Below, piece by piece: positions 6,209-6,776 of a stretch of DNA of 6,776 nt. Source of the DNA: Flavobacteriaceae bacterium (GTDB lineage Bacteria > Bacteroidota > Bacteroidia > Flavobacteriales > Flavobacteriaceae); NCBI GenBank assembly GCA_015489265.1, contig WFZY01000383.1, positions 1 to 6,776 of the forward strand. Reading direction: 5' to 3'. The first letter of the stretch is position 1. Every line of letters begins with the position of its first letter. A program made the position numbers and the translations under genes. The notes beneath the pieces were generated by a model that worked only from the letters and a program-made list of their open reading frames with translations, ran no database searches and was not told the origin of the DNA.

Positions 6209-6776
6209 ATGAAACTATTTGAACATTACGAATTATATACGCCTTACGCCCTATTGCTATTACTGTTAATTCCGGTATTAGCCATCTGGCTGTATCGGCA
6301 TCGCTATAACGAACGGGCAAAATTCCTGTATTCGGATGTCAAATCATTCGGGGGATTTAAAACCATCAAAAACAAGATGATACCTGTTTTGGCTAGCTTG
6401 CTATTACTGGCATTGACTTTAACCGGTATCGGTATTGCCCGTCCGCGGTCGGTGGATGTAACCGCCAAAACCAAGAAAACCAAAGGGATTGATATTATGT
6501 TAGCAGTCGATGTTTCGGCGAGTATGCTTGCGCGCGATTTAAAACCGAATCGCTTGGAAGCTTTAAAGAAAACGGCTATCAATTTTATCAAAAAACGCCC
6601 AAATGACCGTTTCGGGGTTGTGTTGTATGCCGGGGAAGCTTTTACGCAAGTGCCTATCACATCAGACCAACGCATTGTGATGCAAGCCATCAGAAAAATC
6701 AATTTCAGACAACTCTTTAACCAACTTGACCAAGGAACTGCTATCGGAATGGGATTGGCAACTGCCGTCAATCGGC
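6209..6776 (+). CDS. batA: BatA-type membrane-anchored von Willebrand factor A protein (3' end outside window)
   Basis: The frame starts at this ATG with MKLFEHYELYTPYALLLLL and stays open for 189 codons to the window edge. Two N-terminal hydrophobic segments at about 11-28 and 57-76 are separated by a basic loop (LYRHRYNERAKF), the normal BatA/BatB topology. The vWA domain then begins, with the MIDAS motif DVSAS at 101-105 (D101, S103, S105), the usual RLEALKKTAINFI helix, and the MIDAS threonine candidate T177 in QGTAIG. A full BatA is roughly 330 aa with a further TM segment near the C-terminus, so a bit over half is present. Members probably bind partner proteins through the metal site at the inner membrane. 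The choice of batA over batB rests on gene order and would be settled by the next gene. The leader is A-rich with no Shine-Dalgarno. Confidence 0.92.
   Translation, partial: MKLFEHYELYTPYALLLLLLIPVLAIWLYRHRYNERAKFLYSDVKSFGGFKTIKNKMIPVLASLLLLALTLTGIGIARPRSVDVTAKTKKTKGIDIMLAVDVSASMLARDLKPNRLEALKKTAINFIKKRPNDRFGVVLYAGEAFTQVPITSDQRIVMQAIRKINFRQLFNQLDQGTAIGMGLATAVNR

Noticed and set aside
5807..6320. Overlapping minus-strand open frames across the batA leader region
   Set aside because: They are produced by the repeat copies, giving the recurring peptide C-H-F-D-P-D, and run into the real genes on the + strand. No start context or family match.
6304..6771. 155-codon minus-strand open frame
   Set aside because: It lies antisense to batA, whose MIDAS motif and transmembrane segments are clear in the + frame.

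Overview
This window looks like an ordinary chromosomal segment of a Bacteroidota genome, probably a flavobacterium-like lineage. Four things point there: start codons sit behind A/T-rich leaders with no clear Shine-Dalgarno sequence; the leader of the MoxR gene holds an exact match to the Bacteroidota -7 promoter box (TAnnTTTG); the gaps carry repeats of the type TGTCATTTCGACAGAGCGA, which I recognise from Bacteroidota intergenic DNA; and the gene order moxR / DUF58 / BatD-like / batA is the usual front half of a Bacteroidota Bat (aerotolerance) cluster. All genes found are on the + strand.

Layout. Positions 1-1451 hold the AAA+ and protease parts of an ATP-dependent Lon protease whose N-terminal region lies outside the window. 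A short gap leads to a CYTH-fold triphosphatase-like gene (1519-1974). This gene is bracketed by two related 27-nt sequences, and the downstream one is part of a perfect 15-bp hairpin. A 329-nt gap follows (1975-2303); it has no convincing gene and ends in a candidate promoter. Then come a MoxR-family AAA+ ATPase (2304-3296), a 163-nt gap with one repeat copy and a palindrome-overlapped candidate promoter, a DUF58/vWA-like protein (3460-4326), and, 13 nt later, a two-transmembrane BatD-like protein (4340-5944). A 264-nt gap containing three alternating copies of the same repeat family separates this from batA (6209 to the window end), a membrane-anchored von Willebrand factor A protein that is cut by the window edge.

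How the genes work together. Lon is a cytoplasmic quality-control protease. The moxR-DUF58-BatD-like-batA genes probably form one functional module: a cytoplasmic AAA+ chaperone-like ATPase acting with MIDAS-containing vWA proteins and membrane-anchored partners at the inner membrane and periplasm. Such modules are linked to envelope integrity and stress tolerance, but their substrate is not known from sequence. The CYTH protein is probably a small soluble phosphohydrolase with no evident tie to its neighbours.

I found no CRISPR array, phage, transposase, RNA gene or clearly new multi-gene system. The most unusual signals are in the gaps: an alternating inverted repeat cluster that splits the Bat genes, a long inverted repeat over a candidate promoter, and related repeats on both sides of the CYTH gene.
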